Below are positions 62,110 through 64,000 of a stretch of DNA of 64,000 bases, piece by piece (the first letter of the stretch is position 1; each line of letters begins with the position of its first letter). This stretch comes from Plotosus lineatus (lineage: Eukaryota; Chordata; Actinopteri; Siluriformes; Plotosidae): the NCBI GenBank assembly GCA_024760905.1, contig CM045734.1, positions 39,802,064 to 39,866,063 on the forward strand. Reading direction: 5' to 3'. The position numbers were made by a program, and so were the translations under genes. Under the pieces are notes generated by a model. That model was not told where the DNA came from, did no database searches, and saw only the letters and a program-made list of their open reading frames with translations.

Positions 62110-62877
62110 ATGATGGTAATACAAAGACTGTTTTCCAGGCCTTCGGCACATGCCCTTAAGGTCGCCATGTTTCAGTTTTTCTATAATCCCTTCGGTAACC
62201 TTACAGTAATTATGAATGAATTTCTGAATGAATTTTCTCTGTTGTTGTTGTTGTTGCCTTGAACATCCTTATAGGGCAACTATCTTAGAAAATAAATCCT
62301 AGCCCACTCATGGTTTGACCACGATTGAATTGAGTAAAATGTACGATCGTACATGACATTTTTTTTAAAAAATTCCCTACACGAACCTGTCTGTGATTCA
62401 GGCACAAAAATGTACGATATGTAAACAACGATCTTTACTAAATTACTACGTGAACTTTATTCTTGTTCATTGTGTCATGTTTTGCTGTAATTTGATGAGA
62501 ATTTGCCCATACCTTCATGTGCTACAAGCATGTAGGCAGCCATGTTGCAAAGAAGCACACCTCAACCACCAGATGTCTCACTCATTTTGATGTAGGGCCA
62601 ACACAGGTACAATTGTGTACTAAGCTACTGAAATGGCCTGTTGTAGAACCTATGCTTCTGAGAGGACAAAAACAGCACACATAAAATTTTACAGCCAGCT
62701 GTTGAAAGAGATAAATGTTGCGGAAATGTTCCAGGTCTTTCGTACCTTCATCACCATAGATAAAAAAAAAGTGATGTCATAAGCATATTTTTCTCATTGA
62801 AATTAGTGCGTTTTATTAAAATGGTAAATCAAGTTAAAAAACAAGTATTCTATACATTCTACTTAGCTATTTTAAAG
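62110..62877. other. Intergenic, no feature
   Basis: No recognised gene or repeat. A (TTG)n stretch lies at about 62242-62257. Confidence 0.4.
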
Positions 62878-62892
62878 CACATTATGGACTTA

Positions 62893-63658
62893 CTTCTTCT
62901 TGTCCTTTCGGCTTTTCCCTTCAGGGGTCGCCACAGCGAATCATCTGCCTCCATCTCACCCTATCATCTGCATTTTTTTCTCTTACACCAACGACCTTCA
63001 TGTCCTCCTTCACCACATCCATGAATCGTCTCTTTGGTCTTCCTCTAGGCCTTCTGCCTGGTAGTTCCAACCTCAACATCCTACTACCAATATACTCACT
63101 ACCCCTCCTCTGTACATGTCCAAACCATCTCAATCTAGTCTCTCTGACTTTGTCTCCAAAACGTCTTACATGTGCTGTCCCTCTGATGTGCTCATTCCTG
63201 ATCCTATCCATCCTCGTTACTCCCAAAGAGAACCTCAACATTTTCATCTCTGCTACCTCCAGCTCTGCCTCCTGTCTTTTCCCCAGGGCCACTGTTTCTA
63301 AACCATACAACATCGTTGGCCTCAACACCGTCTTGTACACTTTTCCTTTCATTCTTGCCGATACCTTCCTATCACACATCACACCGGACACTTTTCTCCA
63401 ACCATTCCAACCTGCCTGCACACGCTTCTTCACCTCTTTTCCACACTCTCCATTGCTCTGGATTGTTGAGCCTAAGTACTTAAAATCCTCCACCTTTCTT
63501 ATCTCTGCTTCTTGTAACCTCATCGTTCCTGTTGGGTCCTTGGAATTCATACACATGTATTCTGTCTTACTGTGGCTAACCTTCATTCCCCTCCTTTCCA
63601 GGGCATACCTCCACCTCTCTAGGTTTTCCTGCACTTGTTCTCTGCTCTCACTGCAGAT
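62893..63658 (-). mobile_element. RTE-like LINE, 0.77 kb, 15-bp TSD
   Basis: 5'-truncated copy with a perfect duplication CACATTATGGACTTA at 62878-62892 and 63659-63673. The minus-strand frame 62921-63658 is open for the full length (VICSESREQVQENLERWR to RQMIRCGDP), with no stop, so it is a recent insertion. Confidence 0.95.
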
Positions 63659-63673
63659 CACATTATGGACTTA

Positions 63674-64000
63674 GAGTGGATAAAAAGTGATAATTGTATT
63701 GCTAATAAAAAGAAAAACGCATGGACAATAAAAACATTCCTTCTGCATCCTATTGTTAACAATGAAAGTGATCAGAGGGCAGCGATCAAAGCATCTGAGT
63801 TTTGTCTTTGGCTTGGCAGATGATGATTCTTATAACAAGGCTTGTCATAAAAAGTATTACGATTTTGAGGAAGTCAGATTCTACAGTAAAAACTAATATT
63901 TGATGTAACCATATTGAATCTATGAGTAAAGCCATTGTTCTTCTGTGTGTTTTCTACCTTATAGTACTTTCACCTTCATGATTGGATAGATGTGAGTTAC
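63674..64000. other. Intergenic edge, no feature
   Basis: No gene or repeat recognised up to the window end. Confidence 0.4.

Overview
This is vertebrate nuclear DNA, most likely from a ray-finned fish. Two multi-exon genes have very long, repeat-filled introns. Three tRNA-headed SINE groups, 1.5-1.75 kb Tc1-like elements, several non-LTR retrotransposons and long (TA)n/(CA)n tracts are typical of teleost or other actinopterygian genomes. I cannot name the species. No prokaryotic features (operons, CRISPR, IS elements) are present.

Both recognised genes are on the minus strand, in tandem. malt1 (51690 down to 21864) encodes the paracaspase MALT1. I could place 16 coding exons with matching GT/AG sites and consistent phase, giving about 792 codons: death domain, two Ig domains, two in-frame 24-nt microexons, caspase-like domain with the His (YAGHG) and Cys (LLDMC) motifs, third Ig-like domain, and a tail with a TRAF6-type motif. 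Downstream, emb (14556 down to about 4534) encodes embigin, a two-Ig type I membrane glycoprotein that acts as a chaperone for monocarboxylate transporters. Its signal-peptide exon, a short Thr-rich exon, the second half of Ig1, Ig2 and the transmembrane exon are visible. The first half of Ig1 is not securely placed.

Everything else is largely mobile DNA. An RTE-like LINE is present in at least five 5'-truncated copies (17091-19592, 29706-31060, 39860-40640, 43962-44112, 62893-63658). A second LINE family lies at 22442-24833 and 61790-62105. A third LINE, with a coiled-coil ORF1, fills 8275-12176. There are two Tc1-like transposons, at least five pogo/Tigger-like CAG-ended elements, three hAT-like elements, several MITEs and more than 25 SINE pieces. 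Many insertions carry target-site duplications of 12-19 bp, so the order of nesting can be read directly.

The most interesting item is a 235-bp near-perfect palindrome at 19746-19980. Each arm carries a complete type I hammerhead self-cleaving ribozyme core, of the kind known from Penelope-like retroelements. Second is a SINE head that occurs with two different 3' tails, one of which matches the 3' end of the RTE-like LINE in the same window. Third is the pair of in-frame 24-nt malt1 microexons, at the position where mammalian MALT1 is alternatively spliced.

From 51691 to 64000, upstream of malt1, I recognise no gene. It holds repeats and a few short coding-like stretches that I list at low confidence.
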